Positions 1 to 9,119 of a stretch of DNA of 64,000 nucleotides are shown here, piece after piece. The stretch is from Acinetobacter baylyi DSM 14961 = CIP 107474. GTDB lineage: Bacteria; Pseudomonadota; Gammaproteobacteria; Pseudomonadales; Moraxellaceae. The notes below the pieces were generated by a model. It was not told the origin of the DNA and did not search any database. It saw only the letters and a list, made by a program, of their open reading frames with translations. A program made the translations under genes and the position numbers. Position 1 is the first letter of the stretch, and every line of letters starts with the position of its first letter. The stretch is from contig NZ_KB849628.1 of the NCBI RefSeq assembly GCF_000368685.1, positions 574,442 to 638,441 of the forward strand, in the 5' to 3' direction.

Positions 1-212
1 ATATTCCTTAATATATAAGTTTGCAAGCGATTTTGGTGTAGTGATCAACTTTTACCTATACCCTTCTCAATATTTAGCTTCCTTCTCTTATTACTTCATT
101 TCTATATTCCGCAAGCGTTGCAGATTTGATAGAGCTAAATCCCATTATTTAACTTGGTTTATTTTCCGATATCGCTCAAAATACTGCATACTGAATTAAG
201 TGTGAGTGTTTC

Positions 213-1154
213 ATGACTGATGCCTTGATATTACGTGATTTGTCTAAAACTTATCGCAATGGATTTCAAGCCTTAAAAGGAATCAATCTAACTGTTCCAG
301 AAGGTGAATTTTATGCACTACTCGGTCCTAACGGTGCAGGAAAATCCACCACCATTAGCATCATCAGCTCCTTAACAAAAAAAACTTCTGGTGTTGTCGA
401 AATTTTTGGTCATGACCTTGATCGTCATCCTTCACTTGCAAAGCAATGCTTAGGTGTTGTACCTCAAGAATTTAACTTTGGTCATTTTGAAAAGACATTT
501 GACATATTAGTTACGCAAGCTGGTTATTATGGAATTCCCAAAAAGATAGCAGAACAACGTGCTGAACGTTATCTCGAGAAGCTTGGACTCTGGGAAAAAC
601 GTGATATGCAGGCACGTATGCTGTCGGGTGGCATGAAGCGTCGTTTAATGATTGCACGCGCCATGATGCACGAGCCGAAGTTACTGATCCTTGATGAACC
701 TACCGCAGGTGTCGATATCGAGTTGCGCCGTTCGATGTGGGATTTTCTAGTTGAAATGAATAATCAAGGTACTTCAATTATCCTCACCACCCATTATCTT
801 GAAGAAGCAGAAATGCTTTGCCGTCGAATAGCGATTATTGATCGTGGTGTGATCAAAGAAGATACCACCATGAAAAGCTTCCTCAATCAATTAAGTGAAG
901 AATCTTTTATTTTTGATTTAGATGAACCTATTGAACTTAATAATGAGCTCAACATTATTGGTGTTCGCTTCAATCTTATTGATCCGCTTACCTTAGAAGT
1001 TACTATGGATAAAGCGCATACCATGAATGATCTTTTCCAGCTACTCGAAGCTCAAGGTATTCGTGTACGAAGTATGCGTAATAAATCTAACCGCCTGGAA
1101 GAACTGTTCGTGCGTATGGTTGAGAAGAATCTAGAACAACAAGGAGCTGCATAG
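213..1154 (+). CDS. ABC-2 type exporter, ATP-binding subunit (YadG/CcmA-like)
   Basis: A 313-residue ATPase that should power the membrane subunit encoded immediately downstream. The motifs are complete: Walker A GPNGAGKST, a Q-loop region (VVPQEFNF), signature LSGGMKRR, Walker B LLILDEPTAGVD and the switch His in TTHYLEEAE. The C-terminal extension of about 90 residues is typical of ABC-2 exporters of the YadG/DrrA type. Its TAG stop shares one base with the GTG start of the permease gene, so the two are translationally coupled. The substrate cannot be told from sequence; drug, lipid or polysaccharide export are all known in this family. The family call is firm and the substrate is unknown. 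Confidence 0.93.
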   Translation: MTDALILRDLSKTYRNGFQALKGINLTVPEGEFYALLGPNGAGKSTTISIISSLTKKTSGVVEIFGHDLDRHPSLAKQCLGVVPQEFNFGHFEKTFDILVTQAGYYGIPKKIAEQRAERYLEKLGLWEKRDMQARMLSGGMKRRLMIARAMMHEPKLLILDEPTAGVDIELRRSMWDFLVEMNNQGTSIILTTHYLEEAEMLCRRIAIIDRGVIKEDTTMKSFLNQLSEESFIFDLDEPIELNNELNIIGVRFNLIDPLTLEVTMDKAHTMNDLFQLLEAQGIRVRSMRNKSNRLEELFVRMVEKNLEQQGAA

Positions 1155-1927
1155 TGAACTTTAGTCAGCTCAAAACAGCTTTAGGCACCCTTGTTCGAAA
1201 AGAAATTCGTCGTTTTATGCGAATCTGGCCTCAGACTCTATTACCACCTGCTATTACCATGAGCCTGTACTTTGTTATTTTTGGCAATCTGGTGGGCTCT
1301 CGTGTTGGACAAATGGGCGGTTTTAGCTATATGCAGTTTATCGTGCCTGGCCTCATTATGATGGCAATTATTACCAACAGTTATGCCAACGTTTCATCAA
1401 GTTTTTTCAGTGCCAAATTTCAGAAAAGCATTGAAGAACTCATCATGAGCCCTGTTCCGCTACATTTAATTTTATGGGGATACGTTATCGGCGGAATATG
1501 CCGCGGTGTATTGGTCGAAATTATCGTGACCCTCATGAGCCTGTTTTTTACAGACCTTTATATTCATAATTGGTTTGTGACTATATATACAGTCTTTATT
1601 ACCTCTTTTTTATTTTCGTTAGGTGGTTTCATTAATGCCGTCTATGCCAAATCATTTGATGACATTTCAATTATCCCAACTTTTGTTTTAACACCCTTAA
1701 CTTATTTGGGTGGCGTTTTTTACGCTATGAGTGCTTTGAGTCCTTTCTGGCAAAATCTCTCTTTGGTCAATCCGATTGTATATATGGTCAATGCTTTTCG
1801 TTTTGGCATATTAGGACAAAGTGATGTAAATGTTTCATTATCACTCATCGTCGTGACTTTATGCTGTGCCATTTTATATGGAGTAGCTTATTATTTACTT
1901 TCTCGTGGTTCAGGAATGCGTGAATGA
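1154..1927 (+). CDS. ABC-2 type exporter, permease subunit (YadH-like)
   Basis: A 257-residue inner-membrane protein with about six hydrophobic segments and an amphipathic N-terminus (KEIRRFMRIWPQTLLPP), as in ABC-2 permeases of the YadH/NodJ type. The start is GTG and overlaps the ATPase stop by one base, with a GGAG Shine-Dalgarno sequence inside the end of the upstream gene. The stop codon overlaps the start of queF (ATGA). With the preceding ATPase it would form a 2+2 exporter. The transported compound is not evident. The link to queF may be only operon convenience. Confidence 0.92.
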   Translation: MNFSQLKTALGTLVRKEIRRFMRIWPQTLLPPAITMSLYFVIFGNLVGSRVGQMGGFSYMQFIVPGLIMMAIITNSYANVSSSFFSAKFQKSIEELIMSPVPLHLILWGYVIGGICRGVLVEIIVTLMSLFFTDLYIHNWFVTIYTVFITSFLFSLGGFINAVYAKSFDDISIIPTFVLTPLTYLGGVFYAMSALSPFWQNLSLVNPIVYMVNAFRFGILGQSDVNVSLSLIVVTLCCAILYGVAYYLLSRGSGMRE

Positions 1928-2739
1928 GTGTAGAACAATCTTTATTAGGTAAAGAAACAGAATATCCAACAACTTACAGCCCAAGTGTTTTGTTTCCAAT
2001 TTCTCGCGATGCCGCTCGTGAAAAATATGCACAAATTGAAGGAATTTCGCAAGGTAAAGACTGGTGGCATGTATTCGAGCTTTCATGGCTTAATTCAGAT
2101 AACATTCCTCAAGTCGCAATTGGTCGAATCACCCTGCCAGCGACTTCGCCTTATCTGATTGAATCAAAATCCTTAAAGCTCTACTTTAATAGCTTAAATT
2201 TTCATGTTTTTGCATCTAAGCAAGAACTAATTGACCTAGTTGAAAAAGATTTAAGTCAAGCAGCCAATGCAAAAGTTTCTCTTGAATTGTTTGATGTAGA
2301 TTCGCTAGAAATCAGTAAACCAAGCGGGATGTGCATTGATGATTTAAAACCTGAGCGCTTAGAATCTCACCCTGATGCCAGTTTATTAAAACTCGATGCA
2401 AACGAACAACATGATGCGGATGTAACATTATATTCACATTTATTGCGTAGTAATTGTCCTGTTACTGGTCAGCCTGACTGGGGAACCGTGTTTATTCGCT
2501 ATACGGGGAGAAAACATTGTTACCGCAGTATTCTGGCGTATATTATTTCTTACCGTCAGCATAATGGTTTTCATGAACAGTGTGTCGAACAGATTTATGC
2601 CGACATCTGGAAAAATCTACAGCCTGAAAAACTGATGGTATATGCAACGTACACACGTCGCGGTGGATTGGATATTAATCCATGTCGTGTATCTGATTTG
2701 TCATGGATGCCAAATCCTATTCGGTTGGCTCGACAATAA
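1924..2739 (+). CDS. queF: NADPH-dependent 7-cyano-7-deazaguanine (preQ0) reductase QueF
   Basis: QueF reduces the nitrile of preQ0 to the amine of preQ1 with NADPH in queuosine tRNA biosynthesis. At 271 residues it is the long two-domain form seen in Gammaproteobacteria (about 280 in E. coli). The catalytic block SNCPVTGQPDWG carries the nucleophilic Cys178 and the acid Asp185, spaced seven residues apart as in the family. The C-terminal stretch around RRGGLDINPCR is also characteristic. It starts at the ATGA overlap with the permease gene, so it appears co-transcribed with the exporter pair. No preQ1 riboswitch is seen before it. Confidence 0.97.
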   Translation: MSVEQSLLGKETEYPTTYSPSVLFPISRDAAREKYAQIEGISQGKDWWHVFELSWLNSDNIPQVAIGRITLPATSPYLIESKSLKLYFNSLNFHVFASKQELIDLVEKDLSQAANAKVSLELFDVDSLEISKPSGMCIDDLKPERLESHPDASLLKLDANEQHDADVTLYSHLLRSNCPVTGQPDWGTVFIRYTGRKHCYRSILAYIISYRQHNGFHEQCVEQIYADIWKNLQPEKLMVYATYTRRGGLDINPCRVSDLSWMPNPIRLARQ

Positions 2740-2761
2740 AATGAATAATTGAGGATCAAAC

Positions 2762-3415
2762 ATGCCATTTTTTGGTTTTACTCCATCTGATGCTTTACTT
2801 AGAAACATTCAAACAGGTATCGAGAAGAAAAACTCAAGTGAACCACTTTATCCTTTACGCGATGAAGTTGCGCTACAAATCAATGATGAGATCATAGATG
2901 CACTTTTGGTTGAGCTAGTGCGCCGCTTTCCCGAAAGTGATAAGCGTGAAACTGCTGAAAAACTTGCTGGCTATGTAAAATCAACAGTTGCTGTTTTACT
3001 TAAGCAACTTTTGAGTAAAGCTCCTAATGATATCGTTCAGCAATCTATCGAATTTTCACAACGTAGCTTATTTAAAACATCACAAGGTGAATATAAAGTT
3101 GGTGAAACATTAGATCCCACTCTCGTGATCAATCTCAAAAATAGTTTTGCAGAAATTCAGGCTGGCAATCAGGTTGATAAGCATGTACTGGCCGAACAGT
3201 ATAAGCAATTTGCGGATGCAACAATCCGGCATTTCATGATTGATTTCAATAAAACACTTGATTTGGGAATGATCAAACGCAAGGCTTCCGACATTGGCGC
3301 AGCAGCGGTCACTAAAGCAGTACATATCGCGATTGATAAACTGATTCCTAATCTCAACCGGTTAGAACTTAAAGCACTAGCAGAATATCACGATACATTA
3401 TTTTTCAATGAATAA
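2762..3415 (+). CDS. Conserved protein of unknown function
   Basis: A 217-residue, largely alpha-helical soluble protein without signal peptide or membrane segment. I do not recognise a named family. It begins with ATG behind GAGGATC, 22 bases after queF, and is followed at once by a good terminator, so it is likely the last gene of the exporter-queF unit. Notable features are charged helices (ELVRRFPESDKRETAEKLAGYV) and a C-terminal repeat-free helical region. No catalytic motif is visible. Codon use matches its neighbours. Confidence 0.8.
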   Translation: MPFFGFTPSDALLRNIQTGIEKKNSSEPLYPLRDEVALQINDEIIDALLVELVRRFPESDKRETAEKLAGYVKSTVAVLLKQLLSKAPNDIVQQSIEFSQRSLFKTSQGEYKVGETLDPTLVINLKNSFAEIQAGNQVDKHVLAEQYKQFADATIRHFMIDFNKTLDLGMIKRKASDIGAAAVTKAVHIAIDKLIPNLNRLELKALAEYHDTLFFNE

Positions 3416-3430
3416 TAATGACTGAAAAAA

Positions 3431-3455
3431 GCCTGGATTTTCCAGGTTTTTTTTA
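3431..3455 (+). terminator. Rho-independent terminator after the exporter-queF operon
   Basis: CCTGG and CCAGG arms with an ATTTT loop are followed by a run of eight T. It lies directly after the unknown gene and before rodA. Confidence 0.8.
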
Positions 3456-3537
3456 TTGCAAAATATGGATAGAGATTGCCTAAATCAAGGGATATGTTAG
3501 CATGCGCCATGCATTGATTGATCCTTTGTAAAACCTT

Positions 3538-4680
3538 ATGTCTCCAAGCTCTCAATATAAATTTTTGCGTCAGGCACCTCGTGATGGTTTAAGTACTGCG
3601 ATGTTGCCATCGCGATGGCAACGACTACATATTGATCCTTGGCTCTGCTCTTTTCTGCTTTTAAATGCCTGCCTTGGCCTGACTGTTCTTTATAGCGCAT
3701 CGGCACAAGACGTTGGGCTTGTTTCAAAGCAAGCCATGAGTTTTGGAATCGGATTTATTGTCATGCTTGGGCTTGCACAAATTCCACCCAAGGTCTATCA
3801 GGCATTTTCTCCCTATTTTTATTTGATCGCATTGTTTGCCTTAGTTGCCGTAAAAGTTTTTGGTGAGATCCGAATGGGTGCACAGCGCTGGATTGATATT
3901 CCAGGCTTCGGTAGTGTCCAGCCCAGCGAATTTATGAAAATTGGTATGCCCATGATGGTCGCTTGGTTTTTATCCAGAAAACCGCTTCCACCGAGTCTGA
4001 TCAATGTCCTAGGCTCTCTCCTTCTCATTGGTATTCCTTTTATTTTAATTGCAGAACAGCCTGACTTAGGTACTTCACTATTGGTTTTGGCCAGTGGTGT
4101 ATTTGTGCTTTTTCTGAGTGGTCTTTCATGGAAAATCATTGGTGCAGCCGCTGCGGGAGCAGGCTTACTTATTCCAGTTGCCTGGGAATTTCTATTACAT
4201 GATTATCAGCGTCAGCGTGTACTTACCTTACTTAACCCTGAGGCAGATGCACTTGGAACAGGCTGGAATATTATTCAATCAAAAACGGCGATTGGCTCTG
4301 GGGGTTTTTCAGGAAAAGGTTTTTTAGAAGGTACCCAGTCACATTTGCACTTTTTGCCAGAAGGCCATACCGATTTTATTATTGCTGCTTACTCAGAAGA
4401 ATTTGGACTGATTGGCGTCACTATTCTGATCATATTATATTTTGCAATTATTTTTAAAACGTTTCAGATTGGACTGCAATGTTTCCACAACTATGGACGT
4501 CTTGTTGCAGGATCGTTTGGTTTGTCTTTTTTTGTTTATGTATTTGTAAATGCTGGAATGGTTAGTGGTATTTTACCAGTAGTAGGTGTGCCATTACCCT
4601 TCATGAGCTACGGTGGTACTGCAATCATTACTTTAATGGCTACTTTTGGATTGGTCATGTCAATTCATACACATCGATAA
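3538..4680 (+). CDS. rodA: Rod-shape SEDS peptidoglycan glycosyltransferase RodA (MrdB)
   Basis: A 380-residue SEDS-family membrane protein that polymerises lipid II during lateral wall growth, working with PBP2. About ten membrane segments are visible. SEDS signatures include RWIDIPGFGSVQPSEFMKIG, AEQPDLGTSLL, LPEGHTDFIIAAYSEEFG and the C-terminal PLPFMSYGGTA. The length is typical. It heads a wall cluster with mltB and rlpA, the gene order also known from Pseudomonas, although dacC, which often follows, is not present here. The mrdA partner is not in the window. Confidence 0.96.
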   Translation: MSPSSQYKFLRQAPRDGLSTAMLPSRWQRLHIDPWLCSFLLLNACLGLTVLYSASAQDVGLVSKQAMSFGIGFIVMLGLAQIPPKVYQAFSPYFYLIALFALVAVKVFGEIRMGAQRWIDIPGFGSVQPSEFMKIGMPMMVAWFLSRKPLPPSLINVLGSLLLIGIPFILIAEQPDLGTSLLVLASGVFVLFLSGLSWKIIGAAAAGAGLLIPVAWEFLLHDYQRQRVLTLLNPEADALGTGWNIIQSKTAIGSGGFSGKGFLEGTQSHLHFLPEGHTDFIIAAYSEEFGLIGVTILIILYFAIIFKTFQIGLQCFHNYGRLVAGSFGLSFFVYVFVNAGMVSGILPVVGVPLPFMSYGGTAIITLMATFGLVMSIHTHR

Positions 4681-4717
4681 TTATATTTTTATTTTTGATT
4701 CAGGGACTAATAACATT

Positions 4718-5719
4718 ATGTTGAATTTGGTGCTAAACAAACCATTTAAACAACTTCTAATCATGAGCAGTTTATTTATCACCGCAAGCTGTTCACAAGC
4801 AAATGATTTTATTACAGATCCTAATTATCAAAGCTTTAAACAAAAAACCATGAATACCTATGGATTGACATCCGATCAGATTGATAATGCGATGTCTGGT
4901 GCTAAAAATTTACCGAATATTTTAAGTATTATGACACGCCCTGGCGAAAGTAAACCTTGGTACGATTATAAAGCCATGTTTCTCGCAGAAGGAACCATCC
5001 AACGTGGCGTAAGATTCAAAAACCAATATGCTGATGTACTTAATCGTGCAGAACAACAATTTGGTGTTCCCCAATCTATTATTCTGGGTATTTTAGGCGT
5101 AGAGACTGGTTATGGTGCCAACAAAGGATCTTTTATCACACGAGACGCGCTTGCAACCTTGGCTTTTGGTTATCCTCGTCGAGCAGATTATTTCAGTGAT
5201 GAATTAGGCGCCCTGATTGCCTGGACGTACAAGGAAGGCTATCCAACCAACAGTATTGTTGGCTCTTATGCAGGTGCAATTGGCTATCCACAATTCATGC
5301 CAAGCAACATTACCAAATTTGGTGTGGATTACGATGGAAGCGGACATATTGATCTCAGAAATTCTGCTGAAGATGCAATTGCATCGATTGCAAATTATCT
5401 TGCACAAAATGGCTGGCAACGTAACCAACCAGTCGGATTTCCAGCCCGTTATAGCGGAAATACTCCTGATGCAGTGATTGCCAAAGACTTAACTCAGCCT
5501 ACCCCCTACGGCGTACTCAAATCTCAGGGAGTCACACCGCTTAATCCTGTAGTTAAAATTGATGATTTGGATCTGGTTAATGTAATCCAACTTCAAGAAA
5601 ATTATGGTCCTATGTACTATATTACCTATCCAAATTTTCAGGTAATTACCACTTACAACAGAAGTCGAATGTACGCTACAGCGGTATGGTTATTAGGCAC
5701 AGAAGTCGCAAGTAGATAG
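4718..5719 (+). CDS. mltB: Membrane-bound lytic murein transglycosylase B
   Basis: MltB cleaves glycan strands between MurNAc and GlcNAc to form 1,6-anhydroMurNAc. The start at 4718 (MLNLVLNK) is preferred over an upstream in-frame codon at 4646, which lies inside rodA. It gives a hydrophobic N-terminus ending in ITASC, so Cys25 could be lipidated, although the lipobox is weak (Thr at -3). The catalytic Glu is in ILGVETGYGANKG, and SYAGAIGYPQFMPSN and DYDGSGHIDL are typical MltB motifs. The length is 333 residues, close to the family. It lies 37 bases after rodA. Confidence 0.94.
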   Translation: MLNLVLNKPFKQLLIMSSLFITASCSQANDFITDPNYQSFKQKTMNTYGLTSDQIDNAMSGAKNLPNILSIMTRPGESKPWYDYKAMFLAEGTIQRGVRFKNQYADVLNRAEQQFGVPQSIILGILGVETGYGANKGSFITRDALATLAFGYPRRADYFSDELGALIAWTYKEGYPTNSIVGSYAGAIGYPQFMPSNITKFGVDYDGSGHIDLRNSAEDAIASIANYLAQNGWQRNQPVGFPARYSGNTPDAVIAKDLTQPTPYGVLKSQGVTPLNPVVKIDDLDLVNVIQLQENYGPMYYITYPNFQVITTYNRSRMYATAVWLLGTEVASR

Positions 5720-6002
5720 CCTAAAAATTCACACAAATATAGAATGTCAATAAATATTTTTGTAAAAAAGTATATAAAACACCCATTTTAAATAATATGT
5801 TACAATATTGGTTATTTTTTATACTTTTTTTGTGCGTTTTTGTCCTTTTTGTAACTTTTTAATCACAAAGACTAGACACTCTACAAACTCGATGAATATC
5901 ATCCTCCACCATAAAGCAATTGCAAAAGTGAATAATTTAGGCTGTTCACAATATGTTTAGCGTTTTGCTCAGCCTTGTGAATTGTCTCTAGGAGTCTAAA
6001 TA

Positions 6003-6617
6003 ATGCAGTTTAGGTTAAAGTACGCTTTAGCACTGAGTATTGGTCTGACGGTAAGTCATTCTCAAGCTGAAATGGTGCCTGCATCATCTTTAAATAGCGA
6101 TAATGATAGTTCAAGCTTGGCAGCACGTGTCTTAAATAAAGATGCTCAAAACAACTTTAACTCTCACTTCTCAAATCTTAATAGTCTTTCAATCACCGAA
6201 AGTTCGGGTGACAAAATTCGTCGTCAAACCATTGCGGCTAAAATCGAAATCCCTGAAGAAGAGCCTTCAGTGATTGAAAAATTAAATACTGTGGCGTCAA
6301 ATACAGTTCGTAAATTCAGCCAGACAGGAATTGCATCTTGGTATGGCCGTCAGTTTCATGGTCGCAAAACTGCGAACGGCGAAACTTTCGATATGAATGA
6401 ACTTACTGCTGCTCACCGTAGCTTGCCACTGAATTGTTATATCCGCGTGACAAACAAGGATAATGGCAAAAGCGTTGTTGTAAAGGTAAATGACCGAGGT
6501 CCATTTCATGGTAACCGCGTCTTAGATTTATCTTATGCTGCAGCAAAGCGAATTGGAATGACCAACGCTGGCACAGGTAAAGTAAGTATCGAGCGAGTTG
6601 ATGGTCCAAATTCATAA
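6003..6617 (+). CDS. rlpA: RlpA-like septal ring protein (DPBB domain)
   Basis: A 204-residue exported protein. It has a signal peptide (about residues 1-22, ending SHSQA), a low-complexity linker, and a C-terminal double-psi beta-barrel from about residue 100. Conserved RlpA motifs are GIASWYGRQFHGRKTANGE, AAHRSLP and VKVNDRGPFHGNRVLDLS, with the Asp used by RlpA transglycosylases. No SPOR domain follows, so this is a short RlpA, which may affect septal recruitment. No lipobox Cys is present, so it is probably periplasmic rather than a lipoprotein. A GGAG sequence precedes the ATG. Confidence 0.9.
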   Translation: MQFRLKYALALSIGLTVSHSQAEMVPASSLNSDNDSSSLAARVLNKDAQNNFNSHFSNLNSLSITESSGDKIRRQTIAAKIEIPEEEPSVIEKLNTVASNTVRKFSQTGIASWYGRQFHGRKTANGETFDMNELTAAHRSLPLNCYIRVTNKDNGKSVVVKVNDRGPFHGNRVLDLSYAAAKRIGMTNAGTGKVSIERVDGPNS

Positions 6618-6642
6618 GATTTAGCTCCCTCACATTTGCGAT

Positions 6643-6670
6643 AAAGAGACCACCACTTGGTGGTTTCTTT
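6643..6670 (+). terminator. Terminator after rlpA
   Basis: An inverted repeat with arms AAAGAGACCACC and GGTGGTTTCTTT is followed by ATTTTTA. The hairpin closes the rodA-mltB-rlpA region. Confidence 0.75.
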
Positions 6671-7089
6671 ATTTTTAGTCGATAGTTTTTGTTCTAACTA
6701 ATATCCTCGCTTATAAGTTAAAATGATTTATTGTAATTCTCAATGCAATTTTACGAAAACGATCACTTTTTAAACACAAAAACAAACTAAACATTACACT
6801 AGCCCTATTTCGCTCTCATTTGCGCCACAAGCAATCAAATTGATTAAAAGCTACCCTAGTAGCAAAAAAAGATAAAAACACTGTTTAAGCTGCATATACC
6901 GGGCAAATTTAACAAAGTTTTTAGGTCATTTTTGCTCAAAATGATTTTTTCAATAAATTTGAGTGTTTTTGCCGATGAATGCTCATCTCGTTAAAATTTA
7001 TCCTCACAAGTCAGAAATCTATTTTGACCCTACTTAGATTGTGCTTTATAGTCAGAAAATAATGGAAAAATAAAACAAGGATGACTCAT
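6671..7089. other. Long intergenic region before the DUF962 gene
   Basis: About 420 bases of AT-rich sequence with no credible reading frame on either strand. The only feature I can support is the promoter at its right end. The remainder may be a long leader or spacer. Confidence 0.6.
7024..7052 (+). promoter_or_regulatory. Sigma70-type promoter for the DUF962 gene
   Basis: TTGACC and TATAGT are separated by exactly 17 bases, giving a predicted start of transcription near 7059, about 30 bases before the chosen ATG. Confidence 0.6.
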
Positions 7090-7539
7090 ATGAAAACCAT
7101 TACAGAATGGTTTGATGAATACAGCCAGAGCCACCAAAATCCCACGAATAAGAAAATTCACTGGGTATGCGTACCTGCTATTTTATTTTCAATCATTGGA
7201 TTAATTTATCACTTTAGTGCATTACTCACTGCTCTTTTAGTTGTACTCTCACTGGTGTTTTACGCACGATTAGATTTAGTGCTGGCTGTAGCAATGTCTG
7301 CCTTGATAGTAGTCATGGCATGGCTCATCCATGTCCTACCAGTGGGCGTTGGATTTTATATTGGTGTTTTTGTTGTCGCTTGGATCGGGCAATTTTACGG
7401 GCATAAAATTGAAGGCAAAAAACCATCTTTTTTTAAAGATTTACAATTCCTTTTAATTGGCCCAATTTGGTGTATGGATGCGTATCTTGAAAAAATCTTG
7501 CCAAAATGGCGAAGTAAACAAAAAATAAATCATGTTTGA
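7090..7539 (+). CDS. DUF962/Mpo1-like membrane protein
   Basis: A 149-residue protein of the Mpo1/YGL010w (DUF962) family. The N-terminus has the family pattern (WFDEYSQSHQNPTNKKIHWVC) and about four hydrophobic helices follow, with GHKIEGKKPSFFKDLQFLLIGPIW near the end. The yeast member is an Fe-dependent dioxygenase in 2-hydroxy fatty acid alpha-oxidation; whether bacterial members do this is not established. The ATG at 7090 is chosen over 7081 because AAGG at 7077-7080 gives sensible spacing only to the later codon. It is a single gene with its own promoter. Confidence 0.85.
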   Translation: MKTITEWFDEYSQSHQNPTNKKIHWVCVPAILFSIIGLIYHFSALLTALLVVLSLVFYARLDLVLAVAMSALIVVMAWLIHVLPVGVGFYIGVFVVAWIGQFYGHKIEGKKPSFFKDLQFLLIGPIWCMDAYLEKILPKWRSKQKINHV

Positions 7540-7561
7540 ACTAAAAATATGAACCTATCAT

Positions 7562-8044
7562 TTATTGATAGGTTCGACCTTGGTAGCGCAACCAACCATT
7601 TGAATGTCGTCCCTGCGGGTCATGATGCGTCCAGTGAATCACACCACCTTTGGGACTATATTCATACTCTCCCAAGAACTCCACCATATCTCCTTTTTGA
7701 AGACCATCAATGCGCGGAGCCAAATCAATATTATGTGCCACCAGGACAGTTAAACCGTTATCCAAGCTCAAGATAAACTTTTGATGTCTAGAACCTTCAT
7801 TATCATCAGGTAAAATGGCTTTTACCTTTCCAATTGCTTGCACCTCAACATTACTTTGCCTATTTTGAAAAGCCTTAGAAATGGCCTCCATACCCAGATT
7901 ATACTGTTTAGATGACTCAAGTTTTTCTGAAAACTCTGGACGAGAAGAGTTTAGATTTTGATTTTTATCCGCTTTGAAATATGTGTAATAACCTGTTGCA
8001 AATGCAACAACCGCTATTGCTGAATACAATCCCGTTCTGTTCAT
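7562..8044 (-). CDS. DUF3465 domain protein, membrane-anchored or exported
   Basis: A 160-residue protein with a hydrophobic N-terminus (about residues 5-22) followed by a polar linker and a compact C-terminal domain. The C-terminal pattern HQKFIL, GLTVLVAHNIDLAPRI, GDMVEFLGEYEY and GGVIHWTHHDPQGRH matches DUF3465, an OB-fold-like family of unknown function. The conserved His cluster HWTHHDPQGRH is suggestive of metal or nucleic acid contact, which is inference. It is convergent with the DUF962 gene and lies downstream of the tsf terminator, so it is probably transcribed alone. Confidence 0.82.
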   Translation of the reverse strand: MNRTGLYSAIAVVAFATGYYTYFKADKNQNLNSSRPEFSEKLESSKQYNLGMEAISKAFQNRQSNVEVQAIGKVKAILPDDNEGSRHQKFILSLDNGLTVLVAHNIDLAPRIDGLQKGDMVEFLGEYEYSPKGGVIHWTHHDPQGRHSNGWLRYQGRTYQ

Positions 8045-8070
8045 TCAATACGCCCTAATCAAACGATATA

Positions 8071-8095
8071 AAAAAAGCTCCCGAAGGAGCTTTTT
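8071..8095 (-). terminator. Terminator after tsf
   Basis: On the minus strand AAAAAGCTCC, a TTCG tetraloop and GGAGCTTTTTT form a canonical intrinsic terminator directly after tsf. Confidence 0.88.
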
Positions 8096-8108
8096 ACAAA
8101 ATAATCAA

Positions 8109-8984
8109 TTATTTTGCAGCGGCTTGAGCAGCAGCAACTTCTTCAGCGAAGCTCATTTCTGCTTTTTTCTCAATACCTTCACCCACTTCGAAACGTACAA
8201 ATTCAACAATGTTAGTTGCTGTAGCTTTTAATACATCAGCAACTTTCTTGTCATTGTCGATCACGTACATTTGACGATCAAGTGCAACTTCGTTCAAGTA
8301 TTTTTCAACTGAACCAGACACCATTTTCTCCACAATGTTTGCAGGTTTGCCAGATTCAATTGCTTTTGCTTCAGCAATTTCTTTCTCTTTAGCAACTAGG
8401 TCTGCTGGTACTGCTTCAGCACTTACTGCAACTGGATTAAACGCAGCAACGTGCATTGCAATACCTTTACCAGTTTCAGCACTACCTGTATAAGACACAA
8501 CTACACCAATACGAAGACCGTGTTTGTAAACAGCAAGGTTTTCACCTTCAACGATTTTTGCACGACGAACTTGGATGTTTTCACCAATTTTTTGAACAAG
8601 AGCAATACGCGCTTCTTCAACAGATTGACCATCTTCTAATTTAAGTTCAGCAACTTTTTCAGCATCTGTTTCACCAGATGCAAGAATTGCTTTAGCAACT
8701 GCATTAGAGAAGTTAGAGAAGTTTTCGTCTTTTGCAACGAAGTCAGTTTGACAGTTAACTTCTACCAATACTGCTTTATTACCGTCTTGAACGATTGTAA
8801 TTGCACCGTCAGCTGCAATGTTACCTGCTTTTTTAGCAGCTTTTGCCTGACCAGATTTACGAAGGTTATCAATCGCAAGCTCGATATCACCATTCGCTTC
8901 TGTTAATGCTTTTTTGCATTCCATCATTGCAAGACCAGTACGGTCACGTAATTCTTTTACCATGCTTGCAGTAATTGCAGTCAT
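8109..8984 (-). CDS. tsf: Elongation factor Ts
   Basis: EF-Ts is the nucleotide exchange factor for EF-Tu. At 291 residues it has the usual N-terminal UBA-like domain (VKELRDRTGLAMMECKKAL), the conserved core motif VEVNCQTDFVAKDENF and the dimerisation and C-terminal regions. TAGGAGAACAAC gives a clear ribosome binding site. It follows rpsB in the universal rpsB-tsf order, but an intrinsic terminator lies in the 135-base gap, so tsf expression should depend on read-through or an internal promoter. Confidence 0.98.
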   Translation of the reverse strand: MTAITASMVKELRDRTGLAMMECKKALTEANGDIELAIDNLRKSGQAKAAKKAGNIAADGAITIVQDGNKAVLVEVNCQTDFVAKDENFSNFSNAVAKAILASGETDAEKVAELKLEDGQSVEEARIALVQKIGENIQVRRAKIVEGENLAVYKHGLRIGVVVSYTGSAETGKGIAMHVAAFNPVAVSAEAVPADLVAKEKEIAEAKAIESGKPANIVEKMVSGSVEKYLNEVALDRQMYVIDNDKKVADVLKATATNIVEFVRFEVGEGIEKKAEMSFAEEVAAAQAAAK

Positions 8985-9020
8985 GTTGTTCTCCTAAATA
9001 GGTAGAAAATAAATCTTTTT

Positions 9021-9053
9021 AAAAAAAACGGCCCAAGGAAACTCTGGGCCGTT
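9021..9053 (-). terminator. Terminator or attenuator between rpsB and tsf
   Basis: On the minus strand AACGGCCCA and TGGGCCGTT arms enclose a 9-base loop and are followed by a run of eight T. It lies inside the rpsB-tsf pair, as in other bacteria where S2 is made in excess of EF-Ts transcripts. Confidence 0.82.
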
Positions 9054-9119
9054 TGCTTTCTCGACGCTTAATTTGCCACTGTTACATGTCGCAAAAATGA
9101 CAAGTAGACGTCAAACGCA

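Noticed and set aside
1..212. Possible gene end or regulatory element at the left window edge
   Set aside because: No frame or motif could be supported; it is taken as the upstream region of the exporter genes.
4646..4717. Longer MltB start inside rodA
   Set aside because: It would place a polar extension before the signal segment and overlap rodA by 35 bases.
7549..7776. Plus-strand frame opposite the DUF3465 gene
   Set aside because: It is antisense to a gene with a clear domain, and the product is low-complexity.
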